Positions 1 to 9,563 are shown, numbered from the stretch's first letter. The stretch: 64,000 nucleotides of DNA from Clostridiales bacterium (GCA_003452395.1 DMOI01000045.1:1-64000), one strand, 5' to 3'. A program made the numbers and translations. Notes: a model not told the origin generated them from the sequence alone.

Positions 1-6
1 AACTTA

Positions 7-66
7 TCAGTACGCACACTCTAGCAATGTAAAGCCTTGTTTTTTATTTCTTCTTTCATTTTTCAA
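7..66 (-). pseudogene. Truncated prepilin-type N-terminus (remnant)
   Basis: Reading the minus strand from a TTG at 66 gives a basic leader followed by GFTLLE, then three unrelated residues and a TGA stop at 7-9. GFTLLE is the prepilin peptidase (type III signal) motif found in full form in the two prepilin-like genes at 35.8 and 61.8 kb. The bases after GAG still resemble the next codons of the intact gene but are a few bases shorter, so I read this as a frameshifted or deleted copy. The body of the gene, if any remains, lies off the left edge. A GGTGATGAAAG stretch, repeated upstream, serves as ribosome binding site. A 20-base block at 112-131 matches 19 of 20 bases of the block upstream of the 35.8 kb gene. 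Confidence 0.6.
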
Positions 67-288
67 CTTTCATCACCCTTTCATCACCCTTTCATCTTAT
101 ATTTTTATTAGATTTTGCTATTATGTTTTTTATAAAACTTAGCAACTGTAGACATCGGGCAAAAATTCCCTCTTTGGATTATTAGTATATGATTTATATA
201 CCTTTCTTTTAGTTGCTTATAATAATCTACAAATTTCATTTTATCATTTTATTTTCCTTTTTTCAAGTGTTTTTTGAAGTTATTTCCC

Positions 289-519
289 GGAGGGGTTACA
301 GTTCAGGGGACTGTTTTTCCTAACCGTAGGGTGCGGTACTAGCGCAAGCGTATGTCCGCCCGTTTATTTTTATAACTAAACACTTAATGATAGCCAGTAT
401 TTATATACATAACACTTCAAAAATATAAATTTCTACCAAACATCGGGCGGACATACGCTACGCTAATCCGCACCCTACATTAGAGAAACCTACAGTCCTA
501 CACCTGAGCTGTAACCTCT
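289..519. repeat. Long imperfect inverted repeat (MITE-like)
   Basis: The left arm (about 290-364) and right arm (about 446-518) are imperfect reverse complements of about 70 bases. They share the GGGCGGACATACGC, GCACCCTA and AGNTGTAACCTC-type blocks and flank an AT-rich centre. It is GC-richer than its surroundings and contains no plausible gene. It resembles in style the elements at 29396-29565 and 35444-35500. Apart from this element and the prepilin remnant, I see nothing gene-like in positions 67-567. Confidence 0.75.
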
Positions 520-567
520 TGATAAACTTTAATCTATTTTGAGACGTCCCCTTTAATTATCTTTAAA

Positions 568-1575
568 TCATTTTAATCTATTACTCAAATCTTCAAATCT
601 AGCCCATATGACATCAGCGTCTATGCCTGTCGCCACCGTAGGTTGGTAATTGTTTATACCAGGTACGGACGATGTTTTCACTGGAACTATGTTTGAGGTT
701 TCCTCTATTATATTATGATTAGTAGCATCTACATTTATAATATGTTGGTATATTATAGTTTCGTCATCGTAAGGCTTCCTTGAGCCACCAAAACAGAAGT
801 TTCCCAGACTATATACTATAGTTTTACCCTTGTATATCTCTTTACCTTGCATAACATGTGGGTGATGTCCAATAACTAAATCTACTCCGTTATCTATAGC
901 AAAGTGTGCAATACTCACTTGAGTAAAATTTGGTGTATATGTTATTTCTTTACCCCAATGAAAATTGGCTACAATAAATTTTGCACCTTGTGCCCTCATT
1001 TCATATACCTGTCTTATAATTTGCTGCTGCAAGCTTATAGAATTGCTCCACCCTGTATACCCTATGTATCCTATTTTAACACCCTTTATCTTTTTTACAA
1101 AACAAATATCATTATACGTATACACAATATTGTTATCATTTAAAACGCTCATCGTTTCTTTTAAACCTTTTGTTCCATAATCCATCGAATGATTATTAGC
1201 GAGAGATACTCCATCTACTCCTCCCTCTACTAGTACTGCAACATACTGGGGCTTTCCCTTGAATACAAAAGTCTTTATAGCTTTTGTTACTTGATTCGTC
1301 AAAGGCCCTTCTAAATTTATAAATGTAAAATCGTCATTTATAAATACATCCCTTACCTTTTCAAAAAAATACTTAGGATTATTTACTTCCAAATATTTTT
1401 TTGAAAATGAATTATTTAATTTAGGGTTATAATCCCCAATAGTACAGTCTCCAGCAAAAGATAATATGATTTTTTCATTTACTACATTACTAGGTGATTC
1501 AGAAGCTTTAGAAATTAAAATAACCCAACTAAGTAAAACACATGTGCTCGCTAAAGCATAAAGAAAAAATTTCAT
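568..1575 (-). CDS. CapA-family (poly-gamma-glutamate synthesis-like) metallophosphatase domain protein
   Basis: A 335-residue protein with an N-terminal hydrophobic segment (about residues 4-22), so it is probably membrane-anchored or exported. The rest carries the CapA/PgsA signatures of the calcineurin-like superfamily: AGDCTIG near residue 41, NLEGPLT near 93, SLANNHSMDYG near 125, NFHWGKE near 205, IGHHPHVMQG near 236 and SLGNFCFGG near 258. These place metal-binding His/Asn/Asp residues in the expected order. Family members are linked to capsule or polyglutamate assembly, but no pgsB/pgsC-type partner is adjacent, so the substrate here is unknown. The ATG start at 1575 follows a GGGGG ribosome binding site. 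It is a single gene separated from the repeat protein upstream. Confidence 0.88.
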   Translation of the reverse strand: MKFFLYALASTCVLLSWVILISKASESPSNVVNEKIILSFAGDCTIGDYNPKLNNSFSKKYLEVNNPKYFFEKVRDVFINDDFTFINLEGPLTNQVTKAIKTFVFKGKPQYVAVLVEGGVDGVSLANNHSMDYGTKGLKETMSVLNDNNIVYTYNDICFVKKIKGVKIGYIGYTGWSNSISLQQQIIRQVYEMRAQGAKFIVANFHWGKEITYTPNFTQVSIAHFAIDNGVDLVIGHHPHVMQGKEIYKGKTIVYSLGNFCFGGSRKPYDDETIIYQHIINVDATNHNIIEETSNIVPVKTSSVPGINNYQPTVATGIDADVIWARFEDLSNRLK

Positions 1576-1682
1576 AAATCCCCCAATTATCCCTTTACAT
1601 CAAGTGTAAAGAACCTTTACTTTATTTTTCGCCTTTTAAAAAGCATGTCTTAACAATAAAAATTCAAAGTCAATACATCTGT

Positions 1683-4600
1683 TTACAGGGCCGCGTTAAA
1701 CATTTTTGGTGTACGTTTACTTTCAAATTTATTAGGATTTGTCACTGATATATATACTGTTCCTGAAGTGGTTCCTAACTGTGTTATAGCAACAGATGCT
1801 GATGTTGATCCTGTCCCTACTGTTGCCGTTCCTATATATGTTTCTCCTACTAATGCACTATATACTTTTACTACATCACCTTCTGCTAAACCTGCTACTA
1901 TTACGGCATCATTAACTCCAGTATTGTTATTTATTGCTATAATATTTAAAGCTATTGGTGCAACAGATATTTCAGATGTATATGCTTTAATTGTACGTTT
2001 ACTTTCAAGTTTATTTGGACTTGTTACTGATACATATACTGACCCAACGCCAGATCCAATTTGTGATATTGTAACTGTTGCTGATGTTTCTCCTTCACCT
2101 ACCACTCTTGTTCCTATCGCTGTTCCTTCTCTTGCTACACTATATACCTTTACAATATCACCCTCTATTAAATCTGTAACTACCACTGTATCATTAGTTC
2201 CAGTGGCATTGTTTTTTACGGTAATTCCCATTGGTGCTGTAGTAGTTGGTTCTGTAGCATAAGCTTTAGCAATACGCTTGCTTTCCAATTTATTCGTATT
2301 AGTTAATGTTATATATATAGTTCCGGTACTAGCTCCTAATTGTGCTATTTCTACCGCTTTGGATGTTTCTCCTACCCCCACTGTTGCTGTTCCTATTGCG
2401 GTTCCTCCTGTTGAAACGTTATATACTTTTATAGTGTCTCCTTCAACTAAACCTGTTACCACAACTGTATCATCTGTTCCTGCATAGTTGTTTGTGACTG
2501 TAATAGCTGTTATAAGTGGTACTGTAGAAGCAGGTTCTGTTGTATAAGTTTTAGCTATACGTTTGCTTTCTAATTTATTTTGACTTGTTACTGATACATA
2601 CAGAGGTCCTGTTCCAGCTCCTATTTGCGAAATTGTAACTGTAGCTGATGTTTCTCCTGAACTCACTATTTCGCTACCTAACAATACTCCACCTGTTGTC
2701 GCACTATATACTTTTACTATATCTCCTTCTATTAAACCAGTTACTGTTACTTTATCATCAGTTCCTATATAGTTATTTGTTACTGTAATAGCAGTTGCGA
2801 CTGGTGCTGTGGAGGTAGGCTCTATTATATAAATTTTAGCAGTACGTTTGCTTTCTAGTTTATTAATGCTAGTTACCGTTACATAAATAGATCCTGTACC
2901 TGTCCCTATTTGTGGTATAGCAACTGTTGCTGATGTTAATCCTGAACCCACTGTTGCTGTTCCTATTGCTACACCACCTATTGCTACATTATATACTTTT
3001 ACAGTGTCTCCTTCGACTAAACCTGTAACTGCTACGGTATCATCATTTCCTGTATAGTTATTTGTTACTGCAATGACTGTTGCAGCTGGTGTAATTGATA
3101 TTTCAGACTCATACGCTTTACTCGTACGCTTACTTTCCATTTTACCAGTCGAAGTTATAGATACGAATATGTTTTTTGCTTCAATCCCTATTTGAGCTAT
3201 AACAATATTCACAGATGTTTCTCCTTCTCCTACAGTTGCAGTTCCTATTACTCCTCCACCTGATAAAACATTATATACTTTTACAACGTCACCTTCGGCT
3301 AATCCTGTTACATCTACTGTATCATTCGTTCCAGCTATATTGTTTTTCACTGTAATGCGACTACTTGCAAGTTCTGTTGTAGTAGGTTCTGTTGTGTATG
3401 TTTTAGCAGTACGTATACTCTCTAGTTTATTAGTACTTGTTACTGATACATACAAAGTTCCCGCAGCTGTTCCTAGCTGTACTATTGAAATATTTGCTGA
3501 TGTTTCTTCTACTCCAACGGTTGCCGTTCCTATTACTATTCCTGCTTTTGAAACAGTATACAATTTTATAACGTCTCCCTCTTCTAAACCAGTTACTTCT
3601 ATGTTGTCATTAGTACCTTTAAAATTGTTTGCTACTGTAATAGCGGTTGGTGCTGGCGGTGTTGATACTAATTCTGCTGAATATAGTTTTTCTGTGCGTG
3701 CACTTTCCAGTTCTCTATCTGATTTTACAGATACATATATTTTTCCTGCAATTGCTCCTAATTGTGGTATAGATATTGTTACCGTTCTCGCGTCTTCCTC
3801 AACTATTGCCGTACCTATAGCCGCACCACCTTTTGACACAGTAAATACACTTACAATATCTCCTGGATATAATCCATTTACTTCTACTTTATCACTAGTT
3901 CCATTAATATTATTTGTTACTATAATATTTGCCACTAATGGCGTTTGTGTTGTTGGCTCTCCATAGAAATTTACCTCTGTACGACTACTCTCATGACTTT
4001 TGTTATCTTTATATGCTGAAGTAACGTAAATTTTACCAGCACTTATTCCCAATTGATTAACAATAACTACTGCTCCAAATTCTCCCATTTTTGCAATACC
4101 TATTGGTGTTGTGCTAGTTGCAGTACTGTATACTCTTATTATATCTCCCTCCATGATGGAATCATCTACAGGTTTTTCAACTGAAATTATATCAGGCCAT
4201 TCGGTTGGATAGTTTTCTATGTGAATAGTCCTAATAGCTGGTGAAAGTGCCACAGTTTCGGGCTTTGCACTTACTAATGTTCGTAAGCTTTCGGTTTTTC
4301 CTATGCTTGTAATTGAAACATATAGTTTAGTTCCAAGTTTACCAAGTTGATTAAAATATATTGTTACACTATCATCAAACTCCGCTTCTCGTGGAATTAG
4401 CTCACCATCTATTTCTGCTCCATCTAGAATTAAACTTTCATCTATTTCCACTCCTTCTAGGATTAGACTTTCCTCTGATTCAATAATACGTTGTCTATCT
4501 AAAAATATCATTCGACTTTTATCAATATTCGCCTCTACTGCAATTGGACTTCCACCTGTTTGGGTAGTATAAACCTTTATAATAGTACGCGAACTCAAAT

Positions 4601-4760
4601 TACTTATAGTGATACTATCAGGTTCGTTTGCGAGTCCTGCATATGAAACTATATCTTCAGGCATTGGTGCAGTTGAAACCTCAGCAAACACCACTTGACT
4701 TATGAAAATGGTAAAGAAAAGTGCAACGTATAAGCTTCTTAGAATTTTAAATTTTTTCAT
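1683..4760 (-). CDS. Secreted tandem-repeat (Ig-like/beta-sandwich) surface protein
   Basis: A 1025-residue protein with a Sec signal peptide (basic MKK start, hydrophobic residues about 8-25, FAE cleavage-like site). The rest is about ten tandem repeats of roughly 90 residues. The consensus of each reads ITVxNNxxGTxDxVxVTGLxEGDxVKVY, then IGTATVG, then QLGxxxGxxYVSVTS and NKLESKRTxKxY. The repeats are most regular from residue 350 onward. The first is degenerate and contains a short duplicated ESLIL(E/D)G(V/A)EID segment near residues 97-115. Periodicity and composition suggest stacked beta-sandwich domains exposed on the cell surface. I see no LPxTG, SLH or choline-binding anchor, so attachment is unclear. 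Start at 4760 follows AGGAGG. Function is otherwise unknown. Confidence 0.85.
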   Translation of the reverse strand: MKKFKILRSLYVALFFTIFISQVVFAEVSTAPMPEDIVSYAGLANEPDSITISNLSSRTIIKVYTTQTGGSPIAVEANIDKSRMIFLDRQRIIESEESLILEGVEIDESLILDGAEIDGELIPREAEFDDSVTIYFNQLGKLGTKLYVSITSIGKTESLRTLVSAKPETVALSPAIRTIHIENYPTEWPDIISVEKPVDDSIMEGDIIRVYSTATSTTPIGIAKMGEFGAVVIVNQLGISAGKIYVTSAYKDNKSHESSRTEVNFYGEPTTQTPLVANIIVTNNINGTSDKVEVNGLYPGDIVSVFTVSKGGAAIGTAIVEEDARTVTISIPQLGAIAGKIYVSVKSDRELESARTEKLYSAELVSTPPAPTAITVANNFKGTNDNIEVTGLEEGDVIKLYTVSKAGIVIGTATVGVEETSANISIVQLGTAAGTLYVSVTSTNKLESIRTAKTYTTEPTTTELASSRITVKNNIAGTNDTVDVTGLAEGDVVKVYNVLSGGGVIGTATVGEGETSVNIVIAQIGIEAKNIFVSITSTGKMESKRTSKAYESEISITPAATVIAVTNNYTGNDDTVAVTGLVEGDTVKVYNVAIGGVAIGTATVGSGLTSATVAIPQIGTGTGSIYVTVTSINKLESKRTAKIYIIEPTSTAPVATAITVTNNYIGTDDKVTVTGLIEGDIVKVYSATTGGVLLGSEIVSSGETSATVTISQIGAGTGPLYVSVTSQNKLESKRIAKTYTTEPASTVPLITAITVTNNYAGTDDTVVVTGLVEGDTIKVYNVSTGGTAIGTATVGVGETSKAVEIAQLGASTGTIYITLTNTNKLESKRIAKAYATEPTTTAPMGITVKNNATGTNDTVVVTDLIEGDIVKVYSVAREGTAIGTRVVGEGETSATVTISQIGSGVGSVYVSVTSPNKLESKRTIKAYTSEISVAPIALNIIAINNNTGVNDAVIVAGLAEGDVVKVYSALVGETYIGTATVGTGSTSASVAITQLGTTSGTVYISVTNPNKFESKRTPKMFNAAL

Positions 4761-4967
4761 GATTTCCTCCTGAATGTTGAATATATTAAAATTATCGTTA
4801 TTACTAATATCGACATTTTTTTGGATTGTTTAAATATTCTTTTTTGAATTTAAAAATATACTTTAAAAATTCATAATTTGTACAAACTATAATATGAATA
4901 TACTTTTAATACAATGCAATTAAAGAAGCCCAAGATAAAGCATTGGACTTCTAAATTACCTATGCCT

Positions 4968-5000
4968 CACCTAATTTAATTTCCCAATTAGGTGTTTTTT
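4968..5000 (+). terminator. Terminator-like hairpin
   Basis: CACCTAAT pairs with ATTAGGTG and is followed by six T on the plus strand. No plus-strand gene lies just upstream, and the neighbouring genes are on the minus strand, so its role is uncertain. The rest of 4761-5021 is AT-rich and shows no gene. Confidence 0.45.
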
Positions 5001-5021
5001 AATTTCTAGTATTTCTATCCT

Positions 5022-5246
5022 CTATAAAGTCTCTTTTTCTTCTATCACATCATATCCTTTTTCTACAATAACACTTTTTATATCATCATTAGTTACTTTC
5101 GTTGAATCATACTCAACTACAACAGTTTTATTAGCAAGACTCACACTTACTTCATCTACTCCATTTAGTCCTAATATTGCCTTAGTTACAGTATCTTCAC
5201 AATGACTACAAGACATACCCTCTACATTTATAACAACCTTATCCAT
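5022..5246 (-). CDS. copZ: Heavy-metal-associated (CopZ-like) metallochaperone
   Basis: A 74-residue single HMA domain. The metal-binding motif GMSCSHCE (GMxCxxC) sits at residues 9-16, followed by the beta-alpha-beta-beta-alpha-beta pattern of copper chaperones. Such proteins bind Cu(I) through the two cysteines and hand it to copper ATPases or repressors. Here the adjacent ATPase upstream is of the calcium type rather than the CPx copper type, so the true partner is probably elsewhere. Start at 5246 follows GGAGGCG. It lies 66 bases downstream of the ATPase stop and may be co-transcribed. Confidence 0.9.
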   Translation of the reverse strand: MDKVVINVEGMSCSHCEDTVTKAILGLNGVDEVSVSLANKTVVVEYDSTKVTNDDIKSVIVEKGYDVIEEKETL

Positions 5247-5312
5247 TACTTCGCCTCCTATTTATAATTTTCCCTTATTAATAACATTCCATAACACCTT
5301 ATCTAAATTTTA

Positions 5313-7967
5313 TTAATCCTCAACTTTATTTTTCTCTATATTTCTCACAAATATCTTCACTATCTCAACTATCGGTATAATTGCAAATGAAGCTAATAAT
5401 ACAATTGACCATTGTTCTAAGTTTAATGGCACAACTTTAAATATTTTTGCTATAGGTGGAACAACAACTACTATAACTTGTAAAAAAGCAGTTATGAGTA
5501 TAGCCCATATCAAATACATATTGCTAAATATACCTATTTCAAATATTGATTTTTTATTTGATCTCACATTAATTGAATGTGTAAGTTGTATTAATCCTAA
5601 AGTTATAAATGTCATTGTCATTGCAACTTCATGATTATATAATTTATTACCTATATAATATACAGTTAAAGTAATTAGTCCTTTGAATATACCTTGATAA
5701 ATTATATTAAATCCTACACCATTCGACCAAAAACTGCTATCTGACTTTCTTGGTTTTTGCTTCATTACATCTTTATCTGATTTTTCTACTCCAAGTGCTA
5801 AAGCAGGTAAACTATCTGTAACTAAGTTTATCCATAATATGTGTATTGGAAATAGTACTACCCAGTTTAGCATTGTAGCTAAAAATAAAGTTACTACTTC
5901 TCCTAGATTAGAAGACAGTAAAAATTGAATAGTTTTTGTTAAATTACTATATATTTTTCTTCCTTCTTTTACAGCATAAACGATTGTTGCAAAGTTATCA
6001 TCTGCAAGTACCATGTTTGATACGCTTTTTGAAACATCAGTACCTGTTATACCCATACCTACACCTATATCTGCTGTTTTAAGAGCTGGTGCATCATTTA
6101 CACCATCACCTGTCATTGCTACTATCTTGCCATTTTTTTGCCATGTTTCTACTATTCTAACTTTATGTTCAGGTGAAACCCTTGCATAAACTGAATATTT
6201 TGTCACATTCTTTGTAAAGTCTTCATCAGAAATTTTATCAAGTTCTGCTCCTGTTATAGCTTCATTTTCTTCTTTTATTATGCCTAGTTCTTTTGCAATA
6301 GCGACTGCTGTATCCTTGTGGTCACCAGTTATCATTATAGCTCTTATGCCCGCAGACTTACACATACGGATAGCTTCTTTTGCCTCTTCTCGCGGTGGAT
6401 CTATCATACCAACTAATCCAACAAAAACCAAGTCATTTTCTACTTTCATAGAAGTCATATCTTTCGGCATAACTTCTACTTTATTATAAGCAAATGCCAA
6501 AACTCTAAGTGCCTTGCTTGCCATCAGTCTGTTTGATGAACTTATTTCATTTAAAATTTCTTCTGATAAATCTTTAATTTCACCATTTATTAAAATCTTT
6601 GTACATCTTTCTAGTAATACATCTGGTGCACCTTTTGTCATTATTTTAAAATTACCTTCTACATCATGAATTGTAGTCATGAGCTTTCTGTCTGAATCAA
6701 AAGGTATTTCGTCTACTCTTTTTAAGTTATTATCTAATTCATTCTTACTAAAACCTTTTTCGTGTGCAAAGCTTACTAATGCAGTTTCTGTAGGATCTCC
6801 CAATAGTTTTATACTATTTTCTTCAGAATTTACAACCTTTGAATCATTACACAATGTCATTACATGTATAAATTCCCTTACATTTTCATGATTACCTTCT
6901 ACATCCTTTGCCTCAAACACTTGACGGTTTATATAAACTTCCTTAACTGTCATTTTATTTTGAGTTAATGTTCCAGTTTTATCAGAACATATTATTTCTG
7001 TACTCCCTAGTGTCTCAACAGCAGCTAATTTTCTTATAATAGCATTTTTCTTTGCCATCTTTTGAACGCCAATTGCGAGAACTATAGTAATAACAGCAGG
7101 AAGTCCTTCCGGAATAGCTGCAACTGCTAAGCTTACTGATGTTAAAAACATTTCAAAAGTATCGCGACCATTCATTATGCCTACAACAAATATTACTACG
7201 GCTATTATAAGTATTGCTACTGATAATAGCTTTCCCATTTTGTCTAGATTCATTTGTAGTGGTGTCTGATTATCCCCTGTATCAGAAATTTTCTTTGCTA
7301 TCTTACCAACCTCAGTATTCATACCCGTTCCAGTAACTAAACCGATACCTCTACCATACGTTACTATGCTACCTGAGTATGCCATGTTTATCCTGTCTCC
7401 AATAACAACATCTGCATTTTCTAATGTAACAACACTTTTTTCAACTGGTACAGACTCCCCTGTCAAAGCCGATTCATCTATCTTTAAGTTCGCAGTTTCG
7501 ATTATCCTCATGTCTGCAGGTATAAAATCCCCTGCTTCTACTAAAACTATATCTCCAAAAGCCAGATTTTCTGTATCTATTCTTACCACTTCACCATTTC
7601 TTTTTACTTTAACCTGTGGAGATGACATCTTTTTAAGAGCTTCTAATGCCTTTTCTGCTTTACTTTCTTGTACTAGCCCAAGTATTGCATTTATTATAAC
7701 AACTGCAAGTATTATACCCATATCTGTTAACTCACCTAATGCACCAGAAATTACCCCCGCAACTATAAGTACTATAACCATAAAATCTTTAAATTGATCT
7801 ATAAATTTACCAAGTAAAGTTTTTTTCTTTCCTTCATCAAGCTCATTTTTACCAAACTCTATAATCCTACTTTCAGCTTCAGTTTGAGCTAATCCATTAG
7901 AACTCGAACCCGTTTCTACAAAAATATCTTCTATATTCATTACATGATAAGCATTATTTTTTTTCAT
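5313..7967 (-). CDS. P-type calcium-transporting ATPase (type IIA/PMCA-like)
   Basis: A protein of about 884 residues with full P2-type ATPase order: N-terminal cation ATPase domain, TM pair, actuator domain with TGES, PEGLP in the fourth transmembrane helix, phosphorylation motif DKTGTLT, nucleotide-binding KGAPD, hinge TGDGVNDAPALK, and a C-terminal six-helix membrane domain. PEGLP and the absence of a CPC motif place it with calcium pumps, which export Ca2+ from the cytoplasm at the cost of ATP. Of two candidate ATGs, the one at 7967 has GGAGG at a proper distance; the ATG at 7973 abuts the ribosome binding site. It is followed by the CopZ-like gene. Confidence 0.93.
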   Translation of the reverse strand: MKKNNAYHVMNIEDIFVETGSSSNGLAQTEAESRIIEFGKNELDEGKKKTLLGKFIDQFKDFMVIVLIVAGVISGALGELTDMGIILAVVIINAILGLVQESKAEKALEALKKMSSPQVKVKRNGEVVRIDTENLAFGDIVLVEAGDFIPADMRIIETANLKIDESALTGESVPVEKSVVTLENADVVIGDRINMAYSGSIVTYGRGIGLVTGTGMNTEVGKIAKKISDTGDNQTPLQMNLDKMGKLLSVAILIIAVVIFVVGIMNGRDTFEMFLTSVSLAVAAIPEGLPAVITIVLAIGVQKMAKKNAIIRKLAAVETLGSTEIICSDKTGTLTQNKMTVKEVYINRQVFEAKDVEGNHENVREFIHVMTLCNDSKVVNSEENSIKLLGDPTETALVSFAHEKGFSKNELDNNLKRVDEIPFDSDRKLMTTIHDVEGNFKIMTKGAPDVLLERCTKILINGEIKDLSEEILNEISSSNRLMASKALRVLAFAYNKVEVMPKDMTSMKVENDLVFVGLVGMIDPPREEAKEAIRMCKSAGIRAIMITGDHKDTAVAIAKELGIIKEENEAITGAELDKISDEDFTKNVTKYSVYARVSPEHKVRIVETWQKNGKIVAMTGDGVNDAPALKTADIGVGMGITGTDVSKSVSNMVLADDNFATIVYAVKEGRKIYSNLTKTIQFLLSSNLGEVVTLFLATMLNWVVLFPIHILWINLVTDSLPALALGVEKSDKDVMKQKPRKSDSSFWSNGVGFNIIYQGIFKGLITLTVYYIGNKLYNHEVAMTMTFITLGLIQLTHSINVRSNKKSIFEIGIFSNMYLIWAILITAFLQVIVVVVPPIAKIFKVVPLNLEQWSIVLLASFAIIPIVEIVKIFVRNIEKNKVED

Positions 7968-7999
7968 ATTCATCCTCCTTGTGATATCCCCACCTGCTC

Positions 8000-8100
8000 T
8001 GTCATTGCGACATCCTAATACTTAGTTTGTGTATTTTGCAAACTTAGTTATAGGGGTACTAGTATAGTGAGAGGTTTTTTCGACGAAGCAATCTCATCCT
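8000..8100. repeat. Half copy of TGTCATTGCGA-type palindromic element
   Basis: This begins with TGTCATTGCGA and ends with GACGAAGCAATCTCATC, the left-arm sequence of the palindromic elements at 34.2, 45.8, 55.1 and 63.6 kb. The right arm is missing. It carries an internal block (CATCCTAATACTTAG onward) that is otherwise found only in the 63.6 kb copy. Over 94 bases the two copies differ at about one position. Its inner edge supplies the stop codon of the MEMO-like gene. Confidence 0.8.
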
Positions 8101-8976
8101 TTAAATTATCTCAACATCTCCAAATACATCGCCCGATATATTTGTCCTCATATTTTCAATCTCAAATTTCATTACTCCATATCCTACCCCAAATGGTCCT
8201 TCATATGACAAAAGCTTACCTTTTATATCATTTCCATTTATAGCACCTAATATTATATAGCAAGATTTCAAACCATATTGGGAAACATTTTGAATAATAG
8301 AACTGTCTAAATTAAAAATCTCTACTTCGTTCCCTTCTTCTAAAAGACTAATAAGCTTCTTGTCAAATTTTTCCCCATCTTCATGATAATTATATTGTCC
8401 CTCATCACTTAAACAATGTGAAAAGTCTCCACTCGCAATCAAGACTACATTACTTGGTGAATCATTTATTGCCTTCCTTATAATCATACCAAACTTATAT
8501 AAATCAAGCTTTGATAAAAGTCCATAAGTTATGTTTACCACTTTATAATCTTTATATTTTTTATTTATAAAATACAGTGGAACCATACTTCCGTAATCAA
8601 GTTCAACACCTACTCCATATACTTTAGCAGAATTCTTGCCTAATTTTATTGTTGATATTTTATTTTGTATTGCATATTCTGCAACCTTCTCAGTTAAAAC
8701 TTTATCAATCTTACATTCTATTCCTATTTGCTCATTACCAAACTCATCAAAGTTTCCATAAAGAACATCATCAATTGATATCGCTATCGTATCTCCAGAA
8801 AGAGATGCATGCGGTGTTACTATTATTATAGTATCAGGTACTTTATGTGCTACATCTGACGCAACTTCATAACAAGCATTAAAAGTATTCTTTACATTTT
8901 TTATTTGTTCCTCACCTATTTCAGGTAATAAAATAGGTGCTTGAGGCATTAAATAACAACCCTTAAGTTCTCCCAT
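8101..8976 (-). CDS. AmmeMemoRadiSam-type LigB/MEMO-like protein, lacking the AMMECR1 domain
   Basis: A protein of about 291 residues matching the MEMO/LigB (extradiol dioxygenase subunit B-like) half of AmmeMemoRadiSam proteins: PQAPILLPEIG at the start, VTPHASLSGD, ASGDFSHCLSDEGQY, and the closing LSYEGPFGVGYGVM. In many Clostridia this domain is fused to a C-terminal AMMECR1 domain and sits beside a radical SAM gene. Neither is present here. The frame closes at a TAA formed by the adjacent palindromic repeat, so the protein may be a truncated two-domain form. Its biochemical role is not established. ATG at 8976 chosen because it gives the family-like N-terminus; an in-frame GTG at 8982 is possible. 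Confidence 0.78.
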   Translation of the reverse strand: MGELKGCYLMPQAPILLPEIGEEQIKNVKNTFNACYEVASDVAHKVPDTIIIVTPHASLSGDTIAISIDDVLYGNFDEFGNEQIGIECKIDKVLTEKVAEYAIQNKISTIKLGKNSAKVYGVGVELDYGSMVPLYFINKKYKDYKVVNITYGLLSKLDLYKFGMIIRKAINDSPSNVVLIASGDFSHCLSDEGQYNYHEDGEKFDKKLISLLEEGNEVEIFNLDSSIIQNVSQYGLKSCYIILGAINGNDIKGKLLSYEGPFGVGYGVMKFEIENMRTNISGDVFGDVEII

Positions 8977-9146
8977 AAACACACATCCATTCTAAGCAAT
9001 ATAGTAAATATTCACTCTGCCTTCTTACTAAATTATAACATATGATTAAAAAACATACAAGAAAAATTATATTTTAATGTATAATAACGTTAATATTTCA
9101 AAAAATATAATAATACTAATAAAAATAATAAAACATGGAGGTACTT

Positions 9147-9545
9147 ATGGACAGGGAAGAAAGAAAAAATGCTAATAGATTAGATACACTTGAAAATATC
9201 TTAGAAAAGCACACAAGAACTGAAAGACATCTAGAGCAGCATAGTGACATTGCGAATCCGGATCAAATTAAACATTCAAAAGAGATTCAAGGTGAGAGAG
9301 AAAATGAGATTAAGACTATAGAAAATAAAATTATTTTTGGAGATACTTCTAAGGACAATGATGAATTAGGCAACGTTAAGAAAAACTTTGAATTTACGAA
9401 AGGTTACCTTATGGAGAATGCGAAGGAAATGGATGATTTTACTTTAGAGAAAACTATTGAGAAACAGCAAAACAGAACTAAACATATGGAAAATTTTGAA
9501 AGAGGACAAGAAAATGATGCTGAAAACAAAAATGAGCAAAATTAA
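9147..9545 (+). CDS. Small highly charged hypothetical protein
   Basis: A 132-residue hydrophilic protein, very rich in Glu, Lys, Asn and Gln, predicted to be helical with no cysteines or membrane segment. I do not recognise the family. The ATG at 9147 is preferred because GGAGGTACTT precedes it at normal spacing; the upstream ATG at 9135 overlaps that ribosome binding site. It converges with rsmI: the stop codons overlap by four bases inside a perfect 18-bp hairpin that can serve both genes as terminator. Confidence 0.7.
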   Translation: MDREERKNANRLDTLENILEKHTRTERHLEQHSDIANPDQIKHSKEIQGERENEIKTIENKIIFGDTSKDNDELGNVKKNFEFTKGYLMENAKEMDDFTLEKTIEKQQNRTKHMENFERGQENDAENKNEQN

Positions 9546-9563
9546 TTGCTCATTTTTGTTTTC
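9522..9563. terminator. Bidirectional terminator between convergent genes
   Basis: An 18-bp perfect stem (9522-9539 with 9546-9563) rich in A on one side and T on the other, with a 6-base loop. It encodes the C-termini of both the charged protein and rsmI. Confidence 0.8.

Noticed and set aside
1768..3966. Long plus-strand open frames across the repeat protein
   Set aside because: They are antisense shadows of the repeated minus-strand gene, with repetitive Thr/Val/Pro-rich composition and no ribosome binding site.
5022..7967. Copper efflux operon (copZ-copA)
   Set aside because: The ATPase has PEGLP and no CPC or N-terminal metal-binding domains, so it is of the calcium type.
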